64,000 nt of DNA from Ectocarpus siliculosus. Lineage: Eukaryota > Sar > Phaeophyceae > Ectocarpales > Ectocarpaceae. This document shows positions 35,765-47,884 of this stretch, piece by piece. The DNA lies in assembly GCA_000310025.1 (NCBI GenBank), contig FN647938.1, positions 629,446 to 693,445 of the forward strand, in the 5' to 3' direction. Under the pieces are notes generated by a model. That model was not told where the DNA came from. It did no database searches and saw only the letters and a program-made list of their open reading frames with translations. The position numbers were made by a program, and so were the translations under genes. Every line of letters begins with the position of its first letter. Within the stretch, counting starts at the first letter, position 1.

Positions 35765-37410
35765 GGGCCCTCAGCGTGTCGTGGAAGCTGGAAATATCCA
35801 TCTCGCAACTACCATCCTTTCCTGTTGACACGCAGGTCGCAAGACATCCGATCCTACAGGAGTTCCTCACAGCAGGCAGAGGCCCAAGCCTACTCAGATA
35901 GATCAGCAAGATGTGGATGTGGCGGGGAAAAGAGCCACGTATCATGGAATTCAGGCAAACGGATGCTTGTTGCCTTGTGGATCGACCTTTTCGTGTCTCC
36001 TCCGGCGTGATACTTCCGTGTATGATAGTGGAACGCAATGACACTGTGGAACCGGCACGCGTTCGTTCACTAAGTGCCTGTTTGGGGCGTCGGCGCGTGT
36101 ACTGCGTTATCACGCTTGCGGGCTCTTGTCGAGAGCGTTTTGCACAAAAGATTGACTCAAGTTCCTTGTAATAACGAGAGAGAGAGACATGGGCAGCCAA
36201 GCAGAGCCTATGGCGTCAAGTCCATCACACCCATCATGTATATCTGCGTACCACCCCCGGAGATCTCGCGGGTTCATTTCTGCCGGGTGCACACACAACC
36301 CCCCAACTCGGTAAGAGATACGCACACGCAAGAAGTAGCAGTGACCGGACGGGGGTTCGAAAGAACCGCCAACAAGCAAACTGAAATCACATGTAAACAT
36401 ATAGGTGAGCTAGCTAATACGTGAACACACAAGGCAGCGGCAGGGGGGCTCCCGCAGCGGCTCACCTTGCCAATGGAATACGTTTTGTACCTGAACCTGA
36501 ACAGCAGTGCTGCCGGTTGTAGAACCCATGCCCTCCGGAACGACCACCACCTTCAGCTTACGTCCTGTCAGCACACGTTTATCGCTTTCCACTACTCCCT
36601 GTCCAACCACTGCCCTGCGCTCCGCGCCGCCCCACTGGCACCACTGCCTTCACCCCTGCCTCCGACAGAGCCGTGGCCACCGCCTGACACTCCGCTGGTC
36701 ACCCCTGCGGCCGTTTCCGGGGCGCTTGAGCTCGTCGAAGATTTGTCAAGACCACGGGTGTCCTACACGCTGTCTGAAGCAAGGCTCCCTTTGGCGGTAC
36801 CCATTAGATTCTTGGGACCCCACGTAAGCTCGCATAAACGTGTATTCTCACGCCGGCTACAGAGCATTCCTTCGCGCGCTTGCCATCTCCATATCAATCA
36901 CACCCACCCGTCTACCTCCCATGAGATGTTCTAAAAACCTTTCTTTGCAGGTCCCCTCTCCGCAGCTGCGGTGGTATCGTCTTGTTGACACGCTCACGTT
37001 GGACCACACGTACGAACGTTCGATCGTTTCTACGCATAAGTAGAAACTTTCCACGCGTGGGGCTGTGTAGTTGGCTCGAAATGGTTTTGTCATTTTGCAA
37101 GGGGCTTCTTCCTGACGATGCGGGAGGCCAACCCAACCTCTGCTTGATCCAGACGAAAACCAATATTCCAGGCCTCGCTTCAACTCACATGTGCAGCCCC
37201 ACCCCCCGGCCGACGCGCCGATGTAGACGATGGAGGGCACGCGATAGAATCCTGGTCGGACTAATGTGGGCGGGAGCGGGGAAGATATGACATGACCGCC
37301 GTCCGCGGTCTTGCCGACCTGTTCCTCTTCCTTTCCAAGTTCTCTCCGTGTAGTCCCTCCGTCTGTCTACCCGCAGCAAATGGCGGTGCTTCTCCTTGTA
37401 TGTACCCCCT
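35765..37410 (-). pseudogene. Decayed duplicate of the 3' part of the Kir gene
   Basis: Three pieces match exons of the Kir gene in the same order and strand. 35.79-35.88 kb matches the last exon (CVSTGKDGSCEMDISSFHDT against CVTRGEDGACEVDFSKFHDT). 36.46-36.62 kb matches the preceding exon (KLKVVVVPEGMGSTTGSTAV against ELEVVVILEGTDTSTGSTVQ). 37.19-37.40 kb resembles the 24.95-25.13 kb segment (KHRHLLRVDRRR against KMKRRLLRVEME). Relative to the parent, the copy has in-frame stops (GAG to TAG, TAC-ATA to TGC-TGA, TGG to TAG) and a one-base deletion, so it cannot make the channel tail. No pore-domain exons accompany it. The spacing, about 12 kb on the 5' side of its parent, suggests a local segmental duplication. 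Confidence 0.8.
36081..36325. repeat. Dispersed repeat family, copy A
   Basis: It shares, in the same order, GCGCGTGTACTGCGTTATCAC, GGCTC-TGTCGAGAGC, GACTCAAGTTCCTT, GGCGTCAAGTCCATCACACC, CCCCCGGAGATCT and ACTCGGTA-GAGATAC with copies B and C. It lies inside an intron of the Kir pseudogene. Confidence 0.7.
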
Positions 37411-38592
37411 TCCGGCGGATCTGTGCCGTTGATGTGGTTTCGACACCTGCGGTTTTTCAATTGGGTGTTAACGCAATCAGCTTGATGATACCTTCAGCTT
37501 GTCGGTCGGAATTTTTCGTCGGTCGCTGCGCCCAGTTCATCACCAGAGTGCTGTCCCTTTTGTTTTTCGCGAGGTTCTACAGCTGCATGCAGTGCAACTG
37601 CACAAGACGGAGAACCAGCCGGGTGCAAAACATCCAACGGCAAAAATATAGACGATAGAACGCACCACCGCTTGAGACGTGGTAGTTACGAACTTGAGGG
37701 TCTGTACATTTTTGGAATTATCAGCTTGGAACCCAACCCCGCACGGGGACCACACGGCACAGGTCACAATAGTTCGGATGTACCAATGTGTATAACCTGG
37801 GTTTATCCTCTACAGAAGAAGGCGCCGAGAGGTAACCAAAACAAGATGTTCTTTTTTTTGGCGCGTTCTGTACCACACGCAGGGCCTGCACATAATTGCT
37901 AGGAACTGGGAGCAGACCCTATAGTGCTGTTTTCGGTGAGCGTCCTCAATCTGGATATTCACTTCCCCACGCAACGGGACAGTTTCCTCTGTCTGTACAT
38001 GAAGATCTTGCCTAGCGCACGGAAGAGGGCTACTCCGGCGTATTCTGTACCAGGGATACAGCAATGCACGCACTGACTGCACACAACCATTTTCTCTCCG
38101 TCGTATGTTGTGTCTCCGCCCAACCTTCCGATCACGGGAGAAGAGAGAGAGCGAAAGAGGAAGGGGAGGGGAGGAGGAGGGTCCGTTATTTGAAGGGCAA
38201 AGCGATTTTCAGAACAATTTATCATGCGATCGACTGCTGCCGTGTTGTTTTTGGTGTGGGCCGTCTTTACTGCTGTGCACATAAAGATACACACCAAACC
38301 TTAACAAAAAGGGAGACGAAATCATCACATGTCTATCAGATGGAGGAAAGAGGCATCTGCTGCACTTCTGCTGTACTGTTGATGTAGATACCATATTTGC
38401 AAATTGCTCGCGCCTCCGACCCTCCAGGAGGTCGATGTGTTCGAAATTACTACTGGTATTTATTGCAAATTGCGGAGCCCCGTCGCGGCAAAGGCAGTGG
38501 TGGTTTCCGGGGGCGCCTGCTTGCGCACTCCACACAATCCTCCTTCTCTCCCATCTCCTTTCCTCGCCATCGACTGTCTCAAAGAACTTGTT
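37411..38592. other. Spacer upstream of the LOG-type gene
   Basis: No coding signature is visible. It should contain the promoter of the plus-strand LOG-type gene. Open frames on both strands lack motifs and joinable exons. Confidence 0.35.
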
Positions 38593-41500
38593 ATGCCCCG
38601 ATCCAGAGATGGAAAGCACACCTTTTGCGTGTACGGATCGAGCTCAGGTGAGCAGCCGTATGCCCCAAGTGGCAGTGCGTTGTAGGCATTTCTGTCTCTC
38701 AGTTGCTCCTTTGTTATACCGTATATGACACAAGATAACACACCCCCTGGACCGATTTTCATAGCTCGATTACTCCACGACGAAGAGGATGCATAAACGA
38801 AACAANNNNNNNNNNNNNNNNNNNNNNNNNNNNNNNNNNNNNNNNNNNNNNNNNNNNNNNNNNNNNNNNNNNNNNNNNNNNNNNNNNNNNNNNNNNNNNN
38901 NNNNNTTGCTGTTTATCATTGTTTTTGTACTTTTTTCTCTGCGGTCTTGATTTCTCCTTTCTTTCCCCCCCCCCGGCTTTTCCTATTCTACTCTCCGCCC
39001 CTCTCTCGAGCCCTGACAGCGCAGCATTGCTTTCCTAACCCTTGCTTGTCGGAGTTTCCGATTTGTCTCGAAGAGTCGCCGCGCTGCTCTCTGTCTTCCT
39101 GTCTCCGTCTCTTTCTGCCCCTATCGCCTATTCATCGATGGACGTGGGCAGACCCTCTTCCCAAGTTGGTCGGTTGCTGTTTGCTGGCAGGAAGGATCGA
39201 TCGCAAGACTCCCTCTGAGTAATACCGTATATGACACAAGATAACACCCCCCCTGGACCGATTTTCAAAGCTCGATTACTCCACGACGAAGAGGATGCAT
39301 AAACGAAACAATACATTTTCGAAAACCTCTCGACGAAACGGTTCCAACGCCGCCGTTTTCGGCGCTGTGACTCTTCCTGCTGTTGAGAAATCGAGCTTTG
39401 AAAATCGGCCCAGGGGGTGTGTTATCTTGTGTCATATACGGTACTATTCCGCTGCTGTACGGTCTGCTGCAGCAGTGCCTGCTGTTCATGTAGCTGACCA
39501 GCTCGTCGCGCGCGCGCAGGAAACAGCCAGCATGGTCAGGTTGCTCCTAGTTTGGCGAGTACCTAGGGTAGCCTGCCTGCCGCTGCTAGCGCCCTCGTCC
39601 ACAGCTCTCATAACGACCACACACCCCATGCGGGTGACGTGTCTCTCTCTTCTTTTTTTTTACACCGGTCTATTCACGTGCTTCTCTCTCTCTCCCTCTC
39701 TCTCTCTCTCTGCTGCCCCGTCATGCACCAGTGAACACTCCCCAACCTTACTTGGACGTGGCACGCAAGCTGGGCAATCTGCTGGCGGATGGCGGCCACA
39801 CTTGCGTCAACGGGGCGGGACGGGTGCGTTTTTTGCGTCGTTTTCAACGACGAGCGGGGGCGTACGTAGGCATGGACTACGTACGACCAATTGCATACGA
39901 CGTGGGTATCCACACGTGGTCGTTGCATCTCTACAGCGGCCATGGAATGCAGCAAGAACTCGAATGGGCACATGTTGTCCTTCTGTGCTGTGTACTTGTA
40001 TTCATTTTTCCTAAGAACGAGCGGTATTCGGTTACTGGCATGCGTGGCTCAATCTCCGCTTTGGAGACCTATCATACCCCCTTCACAGACCCTACTCGAG
40101 TATTGGTTGATTGTATCTACAGCAGTAGTCTACAACAGTTCCCAACTACAGCCGTCGCGTATGATATGCACAGGCAGCAGTAGCATCGATGATTTAATCG
40201 CTACTGTTCTGCAGGGAAAAGAGAGTGGTGAAAGACGAGAAGAATACGTGCGCAGTATCGTATGCATGTCACACAGGTAAACATCTATTTTGTTCACATG
40301 TATCACTCGATGGCCGTACACTGTGGCAGCAATACACAGCTGGGCGCGATCGCTGTACTGACTGTTGATACGGAACCCCAGCACTTGAAAAGTGGTACAT
40401 ACCGTTGTGGGGAGATTCTCATGCCCAACTGTGGTGCTTTGTACTTACTCTTATTCATCTGTGTTCTTGCGTTTGGACTTGGACCCTCCGTTTTTTAAAT
40501 TGTGGCTGGCGTGTTGCGCAATTTTTACAAAACAAAAAATCACAACAAATAAAGGTGGGCGCCTCGAGGACGTGTGCACTACGAATCTATAACAAGGAGT
40601 ATTGCAGTACGTCTCCATCTGCCCAATCGAGGGCCCGTCACCAATACCATCAGCCTTCAACGCATTAGGACCTTGCAAGAAGGCCTCGAGCTGTTCCTGC
40701 TTTGCTCTGCGATGTTCGTACGGTTTATTATTAGCATCGACCGCGCTACCCGACTGACCAATGAAAAGACGTCAGTCTTAGTGCGGTTGAAAACACAAAA
40801 CACTTTTATGTGCCATGAACTGGGACCCCGTGAGGGGGCAGCATGGGGTGCGTGTGTGATGTGTGATGAACACCATGGGTGCTGCTAAACCTGTGGTTGT
40901 TTGTGTTGGTTCGGTGTGATGGGTGAACAAGTGGTGATATCTCTTACCCTCATCAACATGACTGCCATTAGTCAAGAAGCGTACGTTTCGAGAATGACTG
41001 ATTCAAAAGCACGCGACAATCTAACGCCACCGCTGTTTGCAACGCACCTGTTTCTTGCTTGAATTGTTCGCAGCAGCGGTATTCCGAATTAGTCAAATCT
41101 CAACACGTCATGGTTGTTTATCACGCCCCCCACCGCCGTCGCCTTTCGGCGTTACCCCCCCCCGATATCCTTCTATGTCATTCCACTATCGCGACATGGG
41201 GTTGCATTCCCGCCTGCGCTGCTGTCACAGTGCGATGCAAAACTTCTGTTGGCCAGAGCCCTGCCGTGTCCCGGGTTGTTTTCGTTGTGGCCAACATTGC
41301 GTGTAGCATACCAGTACCATTTATTCTCTTGGCGTGTTCCGCCACGGGTTATTCCGCGATGTACGTTCAGATGTCAACAATTGATATTCATACAATACGT
41401 GCCAATAAATCGCACAAGGTCGTTGTCTAAGGTTGCGCTACTGCGATATCGTTTGTTCTATTCTATTGACAGGCGGGTTGCATGGGGGCCCTGAATGACG

Positions 41501-44305
41501 GGGTGACGGAGAGGTGCGGGAGGGTGCGGGGGGTGATCCACGAGATGTGGATCGTGGATGCTTCGGAACACCCCCAGGTTAAGGACCTCCGAGTGGTCGG
41601 AGGGCAAGGGCTACAGGTGGGGGGGGCAGAGAAAGAAGGGCGAATGCCGACTGGGTACTCGCGTGTTTTGGCCAGGCGAGTGGGGGGGGGAGGGCGTACT
41701 CTTATGTTTTGCATGCCTTGACGGTTAGACCATTTACCGCGCGTCCTCGCGAGGACGGAGCATTGTCCCCACAGGACCGAGGGAGGGAGGGCTGTTGTTC
41801 ATGGTGGGCGTGGTGCCTGTTTTTTTTCTTCGAGCGATTGTGTTGTGTGGAAAATCGCCCCCTTTGTTTCCATCAAAGCTAGTACCGGCACCTAGTTAAG
41901 CGGTTTGTGCAGGTTGCGGGGTGTTCTTGAGACTGACGCGGCGAGAAATTATGAGCTGGTGGGGACAACAACGGTGTTAGTACTGATGGTGGTGGAAATT
42001 TTGTGCGTGCTTTCGTTTGCTAGAAGAGACGGGAAGGGGAGCTACAAGTTTGTGATTCACAAACTATCTACTTTGAGAGGCAATAGCTATGGTATTTCCA
42101 CTCTCGTAATAGGCGTCCGATTCTCTTAGATATTTAGACAACAAGCTAGAGGGAGAAAGACCCTTGTACAGCATTGGGCGGCGATGACCAGGCAAACGAT
42201 TTTTTTGAACCCCACCCCCTGCCGTTGCCCCAATCCTAGCTCCAAAACGAGTCTCTCCTGCATTTTTTTCTCCCTGTCTGTCGTCGACCCCCTTTGTACG
42301 CCAACGCCTTCGTCGATCCTTGGGAGATCCAACACAGCAGGCCTGCCGATGAGTGTGCACGTGTTTCGTGGTGTCCCTGCACCCTGCCAGTCGCGTTGGG
42401 TGGTCCCGCGAGACTGAGAAAACACTTTTTCGAGTAGCTTAGGACGTGTTCCACAGCAGTGTTTGACGCCTTGTTGGCGGAACGTGGAGGGTTAACCGCA
42501 CAAGCTACCGGTACTACCGGTACTGAGGCTGTAGCTCCTCATCCTACGCGTGCCTACCGTGGTGTTCGTCCCGACGAAAGCTTTCGACACGCACAAGTTG
42601 AGCAGTTGGCAACAACACAACTCCTCCTTCTTGCGTATCCTCTACCCCCTCGCCTTGGGCAGGAGCGGAAACGAATGCTGATGGAGGGTGCCGACTGCAT
42701 TGTGGCGCTGCCCGGGGGGCTCGGGACGTGGGACGAGTTGTGGGAGATGGTCTGCCTCAAGGGGATCGGTGAGGGGCGGGGATTGCGCGTTACAAGAGCA
42801 AAATCTTACTGTCCGGCTAATTTCTTTTTTGCGTGGGCACGCGTATTGCAGGCCTTGCCCCCGGGCAGTCCACCCCGCCTGCCAAACCAAGAATGGAGAT
42901 ATTTTAACCGTGCATCGCAAGTTGTTACTTCAGCAAGATTGCCCGAAATGGGCGGTCAACGATGGCACGAGAAGAATCATGCTCACCGGCGTCGTGGAAG
43001 AGAAGTCAAGGAAGCTTGCGGTGACGAAACACGCGCTGGCGCGGCATGCACTCACGCCCGTATTGACCCGAAATGCGACCGTACCCAATCTCCGACGACA
43101 GAGTTTCTACAAGGCGGCACAGACGTCTGAAGTTGGTGTTACTGCGCGCTCGCAAACATGTCTTTGTTGAGTCCAAGTGACTTCGAGCCCGGCCTTTCCT
43201 TTTCCCCCCATTTTTGTGTTCTACATGGCCTTCGTCGTTGCTCCCTCACCGATGTCATTTCGGCCAGGTCTGTGCGACGTCCCTATTTGTGTGTTGGATG
43301 TGGAAGACTTCTACGCAGGTATGAACAGAACCGTCCCATCGCTGCCGCTGCTACTGCTGTGCTTGGTTGCTCGTTCTGGATCGTCGACAACTTGTCACAG
43401 TCTACCCGTTCTGCATCATCACGTCAACGGCGTCGAGTTTTCCGCCCCCTTCCAGCATGTCTGAACTGAGAAGTTGAATCCTGGAAAACATACTCAGGTT
43501 TGAGTTTGTTAGACCCAGAACAGTCAAGCAATGCTCGTTCGGGGTCACTGTGCCATGCCCTCAACACTACAGCTCTTACTCTTCCTCCCCCCTCCGTCAC
43601 ATACACACACACACGGCAAACACGCCTCTCTCTCTTTTTGTCCCTCCTTTTCCCTATTCCCTCACCGCTTTTTGTTGGGTGGTGCAGGGTTCAAGGTTCA
43701 GACGAAGAGGGCACAAGCAGATCGACTCCTGTACGCAGACATGGACAAGCTCCTCCACTTCGAGAGCGACCCCGCAAAGGCGAGACAGAAAACGCTCTAC
43801 ATGTCACCACCACCTGGTGCAAGGAGGGGGGCATCGGGGCGCTCTAAGTGCACGCGCACGCGCACGCGCACACACAATTTATTCGTGTCGATCTCGTCGG
43901 GAAGTCGGACAATAGTAGCGTACAACGTTCCCCGTGCTGCTCTGGTTTTGACGGATTGCGTGCATGTTTACGTTCATTTTTTGGCCCCGCCAATGGTATG
44001 TCATTTTTGGTATTTTATTAATATTCTACCGTATGTATTGATGGCTTGTTTCTTGCCGTCCAGCCCTCAAAACCGGCCGGTGTGACCAAAGCAGTTTGGT
44101 TTCGCCTTTGGCTGAGTTCACTAGTCTTTCCTCCCCACGCGTGCATGGTGTATGACGTCACGACTCTTTCCCGTGCTCGACGTTCTGCTAACAGGCCATC
44201 GAGTGGTGTGTCTCTCAACTGGGAGCCCCGGGACGCGACCACAAGCCGGTGAGAAACGAGGGGCTTCTTGCCGCCGCCCTTGGCTTGTCCGTTGGCTCTG
44301 GGTAG
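38593..44305 (+). CDS. LOG-type cytokinin riboside 5'-monophosphate phosphoribohydrolase (7 exons, 216 aa)
   Basis: Rossmann-fold enzyme of the LOG / 'lysine decarboxylase-like' family; the family cleaves cytokinin riboside monophosphate (or another NMP) into free base and ribose 5-phosphate, usually in the cytosol. Exons: 38593-38647, 39732-39823, 41473-41616, 42663-42768, 43268-43318, 43688-43779, 44195-44305. All phases agree and the total is 217 codons, the usual family length. Motifs: TFCVYGSSS at strand 1, NGAGRAGCMG (about 45-54), the ERK of ERKRMLMEGAD (98-108), and PGGLGTWDE (114-122) with the catalytic Glu122. The later strand PICVLDVEDFYAG and helix QADRLLYADMDKLLHFESDP are also family-like. 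The last intron needs a GC donor (AAG|GCGAGA); if wrong, the C-terminal 36 residues change. Intron 1 contains the assembly gap and a MITE. Substrate specificity cannot be read from sequence; bacterial members also hydrolyse AMP. Confidence 0.87.
38719..38805 (+). mobile_element. Partial copy of a TA-flanked MITE, cut by the gap
   Basis: Starts TA|CCGTATATGACACAAGAT and matches the left 87 bp of the complete copy at 39225-39441 with very few differences, including ACGAAGAGGATGCATAAACG. Its right half is lost in the run of N. Confidence 0.8.
38806..38905. other. Assembly gap (100 N)
   Basis: Exactly 100 N, probably a placeholder of arbitrary size. It begins inside one MITE copy and lies 0.3 kb before a second near-identical copy, so repeat collapse is a likely cause. 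It falls in intron 1 of the LOG-type gene. Confidence 0.98.
39225..39441. mobile_element. 217-bp MITE with long TIRs and TA target site
   Basis: Ends are inverted copies of about 50 bp (CCGTATATGACACAAGATAA on the left, its complement on the right at 39390-39441) with TA on both sides (39223-39224, 39442-39443), as for Tc1/mariner-derived MITEs. No coding capacity. Confidence 0.85.
39680..39712. repeat. (CT)n tract, polypyrimidine of a splice acceptor
   Basis: A run of CT dinucleotides just upstream of the exon-2 acceptor (CAG at 39729-39731) of the LOG-type gene; it probably serves as its polypyrimidine tract. Confidence 0.7.
43852..43877. repeat. (CGCACG)n / CA tract
   Basis: Short alternating CGCACGCGCAC and CACACA run in the last intron of the LOG-type gene. 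Confidence 0.7.
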
Positions 44306-47144
44306 TTGGGCCACCCCTCTGCCGCACCAAGCTGTGTGTGCAGCAATAGGGCATGCTGTTTCGCCGCATGAGATTAGTGCTAGTGCTGCTTTGCTGCCGA
44401 AGGTCGTCGGTGGATTCGGCAGTGGCACGGCGCCCTAAACGTGCAGGGGGTTAAGAAAACGACTCTGCAGTTCAAGAGGCGAAACAAAACGTCGTTCGGC
44501 TTTAAGATATGTCGGTGTTTTCGGCCGGCGTCGCTGAACCTTGTGAACACCCCCCCCTTGAGTCCAGATTATTCTCCAAGTGTATCAAACACGAAGCGAC
44601 GTGTTCGCTGTGTATGATGCGCCTGTTTGGGCAAGCGTGCAAGATATTCGTTCCTTGCGGTACTTTACAGTAGTCGTGCCTGCCAAATGTTAATCGTTTT
44701 GGTTAGCCGGGATGCCCAGTCAACCCCTGGCATATCTGGATTGCGAAGGGATTGCTGTAACCATCTCGCTATAAAAATATCTCAGGCAGGAACCGCAGGA
44801 GGGGGTCCAACCCCCCCCTCCTATGTGACCCCGGTTGGGTCGTCTAGCTAGTAGAAGTGGAGGATAGGGGCCACAGAGGGGCAGACGACAGAATCCAATG
44901 ATGGGAGAAAATATATATATATATATCTGGATTGCACAAACGCAAGGATGATGGCCAGCTTCTGGTGCATCCTTGTGAAACGTGACCAAGGCCGGCGAAA
45001 ACCCGGCACATCGCCCCGACCCGGCATTGTAGAGATGCGAGATCAACGATGAACGACTGTGGCAATTGTTTACATTATTTTGTACATCCCCCCCTCGCCC
45101 ACTTGCTTCCCCGTATTGCATGGGTATTCAGTGCTGCAATGTATATCTTGTATGGTATGCCATTGAGCGGGCACGAGAGAGATTGTGAAGGGCGTGGCAT
45201 CGTCTGGCAGGCTAGAGGCAGTCTGGTCTCTAGTTGTATGTTCGATCGAAAAATGCTACTGCAGTGGGCCATGTGTTCTTGAAACTTACTGTCGTAACCA
45301 AACCTGTCCGGGATGCGGCATGTTCTATCCGTTTCCTTCCAAGCTTGTGCCTGCTTCCTTGAATCCATTGCACCGCGACCGTGTGCGCAGCAGCATTGGC
45401 CGTCACCCCTCAAGCCGCCCTTCCCTCTCTCCCTCCCTCCCTCCCTCCCCCTCCCCCTTCTTCCCCTCCTCCCTCCTCCCAGAATCGGCGCCTCGAAAGA
45501 ACTACGTCGGGAGTCAACCCACCGACAACAACATCGTGGAGTAACTCGGACAGGTTTATGTGGGCGTGCAGCGTGATTGCATGTTCCGGAGCTTTGACCC
45601 TGGCCATGACTGCGCTCAGACGCTGAGCAGAAGGTCATGTTTCTCTATATTGCTGTAGATCTTGGGTGAATTGATGCCTGGAAGGGTGCGCTTCCGTCTC
45701 GCGCATAACGGGACGGGCTGGTTAGTGATCATGTGGTGGCAGGGGGTGGTGTTGCTCTCCCGCAGTTAGATAGAGCGTCGAGGCAGGACCACAAAAGCTG
45801 GGAGGGCAGATCAGCATCGACCGGATTATTCCGAACCGAACCTGCTCTTCCTGCAAACAGGCACTACACTAGTCTAGGGGGCGCCACAGCCATTTCGGCA
45901 ATTTTACCATGTCACTCTTGTTGGTACCCCAAGGCGTCAGTCAATGGATGCTCGCTTTCGCGTGGAACGTAGTGCAGTGTATGGTGGACGATGAACGGCA
46001 GAGGGAAGACTAATTGCAGCGTCTGAAGACTCGTCCTTGCAGGCTTGGGCCAACAATCAAGCACAGCATCGAGAATGCGGTCAGGTGTTCATTTTATTAG
46101 CTGATATGCTTTTCGCTGGTGTCACAGCCGGAGACTGCGTGTTCCTTGCGCTTGAACGGATTTGCCATTCCTTGCGGGCTCTACGCTTACGTTTACCCAT
46201 GTTGATGGCTGAAGAGCTCACCGAAGAGGTTGTCTGCCAGACTGAAAATATGTTTTCGTTCTAGTCATGTCCACCTTGTGCGCTTTTCATCATACTTATG
46301 AATTTACCTTGTTTCAGTTATAGCAGCGTGCAATAGTGACTGGCACATGCTTCAGTATTTGGGCGGGTCACGAGAGCAAATCCGACGGCCGTTTTTTTCG
46401 TCCATCGGGTTTTCCCCCGAAAATCAACGTGGTACTCGTTTGAGTTCAGATCGATGTATCCTTATCATTGCTGGGGAGGAATTGTATCTGCAGAATGTTT
46501 CTTTAGTCGTAACGCGAACGCATGGATAGACACGCACGCAAAGGCAGGGCGTGTATTCTCTGAAGCCATGGCGAAGTTTTCCTAGAGTTGGTGTTTTGCG
46601 GCCTGGAGAGAGATGAAATGAATTGTTTCTGTTCCAAAATAGATTTGACGATCATGCATGGTGTTTTTTTTTGTGGCGCAAGTTGCTGAGGCGGCCGGTC
46701 ACGTTGATGGTCTGAAGACAAAAATGTGCCCGCAGTTTTCTGATTGGCCAATTTTGCGTACCATGCGTTCCGGACATGTATGTTACCGTTCGTGTGCGCC
46801 AAAGTGGGCAGTATTCTGCTGCCTGATTCGCGCTCCCTCTTTTTGAGCAATGGCTATCAACTCTATGCCCATCGCAAGATTGCGAGGTGTTCGTCCCTGG
46901 TGCAGTTAGTTTTTTCGGGTTTGATCGCCTCCCGGTTTGTCTTTTGGGACCTGCTTTTGGCGTTTGTTTTGAGGATTTTCTGTGTCCGTTCTTTTGATAT
47001 CTAAAAGTGTTGGCCGGTGACAACGGAACGCGCCCGGGTCAGTTGAACCAGTGGATATCTTACAGTAATGCTATTTTCGGCACCTGTGTCGTAAACGTTT
47101 TTCCAACGCCGGCAATACAAGGCGTCGAAGTCACCTTTGACTGG

Positions 47145-47455
47145 CTCTCAGCTGTCGCGCAAGCCCTCTTTCGACCCAAAATGACCGGTGGTTGCAGAGA
47201 TATGGGCCTTCACGATGTCTTGGCATCACCTTGGCGCATCGTAACTATGCTTATTGACGCCACCGCGCGCAACTCTTCGAAAACACCTTCAATGAATGTG
47301 CGCCGCGTTTCCACTGCCTGCCCCCAGCTGTCACAAGAGCCCTCTGCTGGCCAAAACCAACATGTGGTTGCTGAGATATGACCCAACACGATGTCACCGC
47401 CTCGGCGTATCGTAGATATGCTCGCGAAACTCTTCGGAAATGCCTCCAATGGGCA
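47145..47455. repeat. Imperfect direct duplication, about 178-bp period
   Basis: CAGCTGTC-C-AGAGCCCTCT...GATATG-C...CACGATGTC...GGCG-ATCGTA-ATATGC...AACTCTTCGAAA is present at about 47145-47290 and again at 47325-47455 with many substitutions. It may derive from a coding repeat because the second copy stays open up to a GTAAGT donor. Confidence 0.6.
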
Positions 47456-47884
47456 CAAAGTCTGCTGGCAGACCCCGTTGGTAGCTGCGGCCGCTGCACG
47501 TGCTCCTGGTAAGTGAAAATGCCAAGGCAAGGTGAGCCCCTAGGCTTCTGGTGCAAGAACACGATGCTTGCGTTCCACCCGCGCACAGGTGGTCGAAGAG
47601 GCGGCCTCGACGTAACGCCTTTTCTACGGTTAAGAGATCTTGACATCGCGTTTGGATCCATCCGTTGTTGGCCCACTTACGAAACCAGAGGGGACAAGGC
47701 CGCAAAGGAAAAGTCGCGTGTTGAATTCCTCGCCTCTTTCAGTTAGTGCAGGATGTTTTGCATAGTCAACATGTTTATGTATTCGAAATCCCGCCGAATC
47801 CACTATATATGAATTATGTCGCCCGTTTCCGTGGAGCCCGGATTTTTCACTGGATTGCCACGTTGTGTTCGCAGTGATTTAATT

